DNA of 5,422 nucleotides from NCBI GenBank assembly GCA_947175225.1, contig CAMWLX010000252.1, positions 1 through 5,422 on the forward strand. The letters are read 5' to 3'. The notes below the pieces were generated by a model. The model was given only the letters and a program-made list of their open reading frames with translations. It did no database searches and was not told the origin of the DNA. The position numbers were made by a program, and so were the translations under genes. The first letter of the stretch is position 1. The number at the start of each line of letters is the position of its first letter. The stretch is from an uncultured Porphyromonadaceae bacterium. GTDB lineage: Bacteria; Bacteroidota; Bacteroidia; Bacteroidales; Muribaculaceae. This document shows, piece by piece, positions 5,386-5,422 of this stretch.

Positions 5386-5422
5386 AGGCCTTTTTGCTCT
5401 CTGGAATTCGGGTGGCTCTGCA
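5382..5422 (+). CDS. Start of an unidentified gene, cut by the window edge
   Basis: An ATG at 5382-5384 overlaps the TGA of the primase-like gene (ATGA). The frame is open to the edge and gives 13 residues, 'MKAFLLSGIRVAL', plus a partial codon. A lysine followed by a hydrophobic run could be a signal peptide or membrane segment, but this is too short to judge. In NBU-like elements the gene after the primase belongs to the mobilization block; nothing in these 13 residues confirms that. Confidence 0.5.
   Translation, partial: MKAFLLSGIRVAL

Larger units (their letters stand above)
1..5422 (+). mobile_element. Part of an NBU-like mobilizable element (integrase, cargo, excision/mobilization block)
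   Basis: Seen: all genes lie on one strand in the order tyrosine recombinase, ATPase-nuclease gene, DUF3853 gene, toprim primase-like gene, start of another gene. Known: Bacteroides mobilizable units such as NBU1 carry an integrase, small excision proteins, a primase-like gene (prmN1) and a relaxase gene (mobN1), with accessory genes between the modules. Inference: the window holds the integrase end of such an element, and its relaxase genes would lie to the right of base 5422. Neither element end is visible and I found no attachment-site pair, so the boundaries given are only those of the window. A degraded element, or part of a larger conjugative element, is also possible. Confidence 0.55.

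Overview
The window most likely comes from a Bacteroidota genome, probably order Bacteroidales. Three upstream regions carry the Bacteroidota -7 promoter element TAnnTTTG, each time inside the identical 13-mer TTGTAATTTTGCA. Most gene starts lack a Shine-Dalgarno sequence and have A/T-rich leaders, and the protein families fit the Bacteroides group (arm-domain tyrosine recombinase, DUF3853, toprim primase-like protein). All assignments come from reading the sequence and remembered family knowledge; no database search was run.

The layout looks like one end of an integrated mobilizable element, with every gene on the + strand. Bases 1-151 hold a promoter and a long leader with four identical octamers in two inverted pairs. 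Bases 152-1501 encode a tyrosine recombinase (integrase). Bases 1502-1677 hold a two-tier inverted repeat that runs into a promoter. Bases 1678-3093 encode an ATPase with a winged helix and a C-terminal restriction-nuclease-like domain; this looks like cargo. Bases 3094-3600 have no convincing gene, but contain a strong hairpin and then a promoter with nested inverted repeats. Bases 3625-3732 are an array of about six 18-bp tandem repeats. A small excisionase-like DUF3853 protein follows (3757-4068, possibly extended to 3601). Then come a structured 231-bp spacer and a primase/toprim-like protein (4300-5385) that has lost the toprim DxD acids. The last bases begin another gene that overlaps the primase stop as ATGA.

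A working model, by analogy with NBU/Tn4555-type elements of Bacteroides: the integrase catalyses integration and excision, the DUF3853 protein acts as directionality factor or regulator, and the primase-like protein belongs to the excision/mobilization block that usually precedes the relaxase genes, which would lie beyond the right edge. The ATPase-nuclease gene is the best candidate for an uncharacterised accessory system such as defence. The most unusual signals are the degenerate toprim site, the iteron-like 18-bp array and the octamer arrangement ahead of the integrase. No attachment site, relaxase, tRNA or CRISPR array could be identified.
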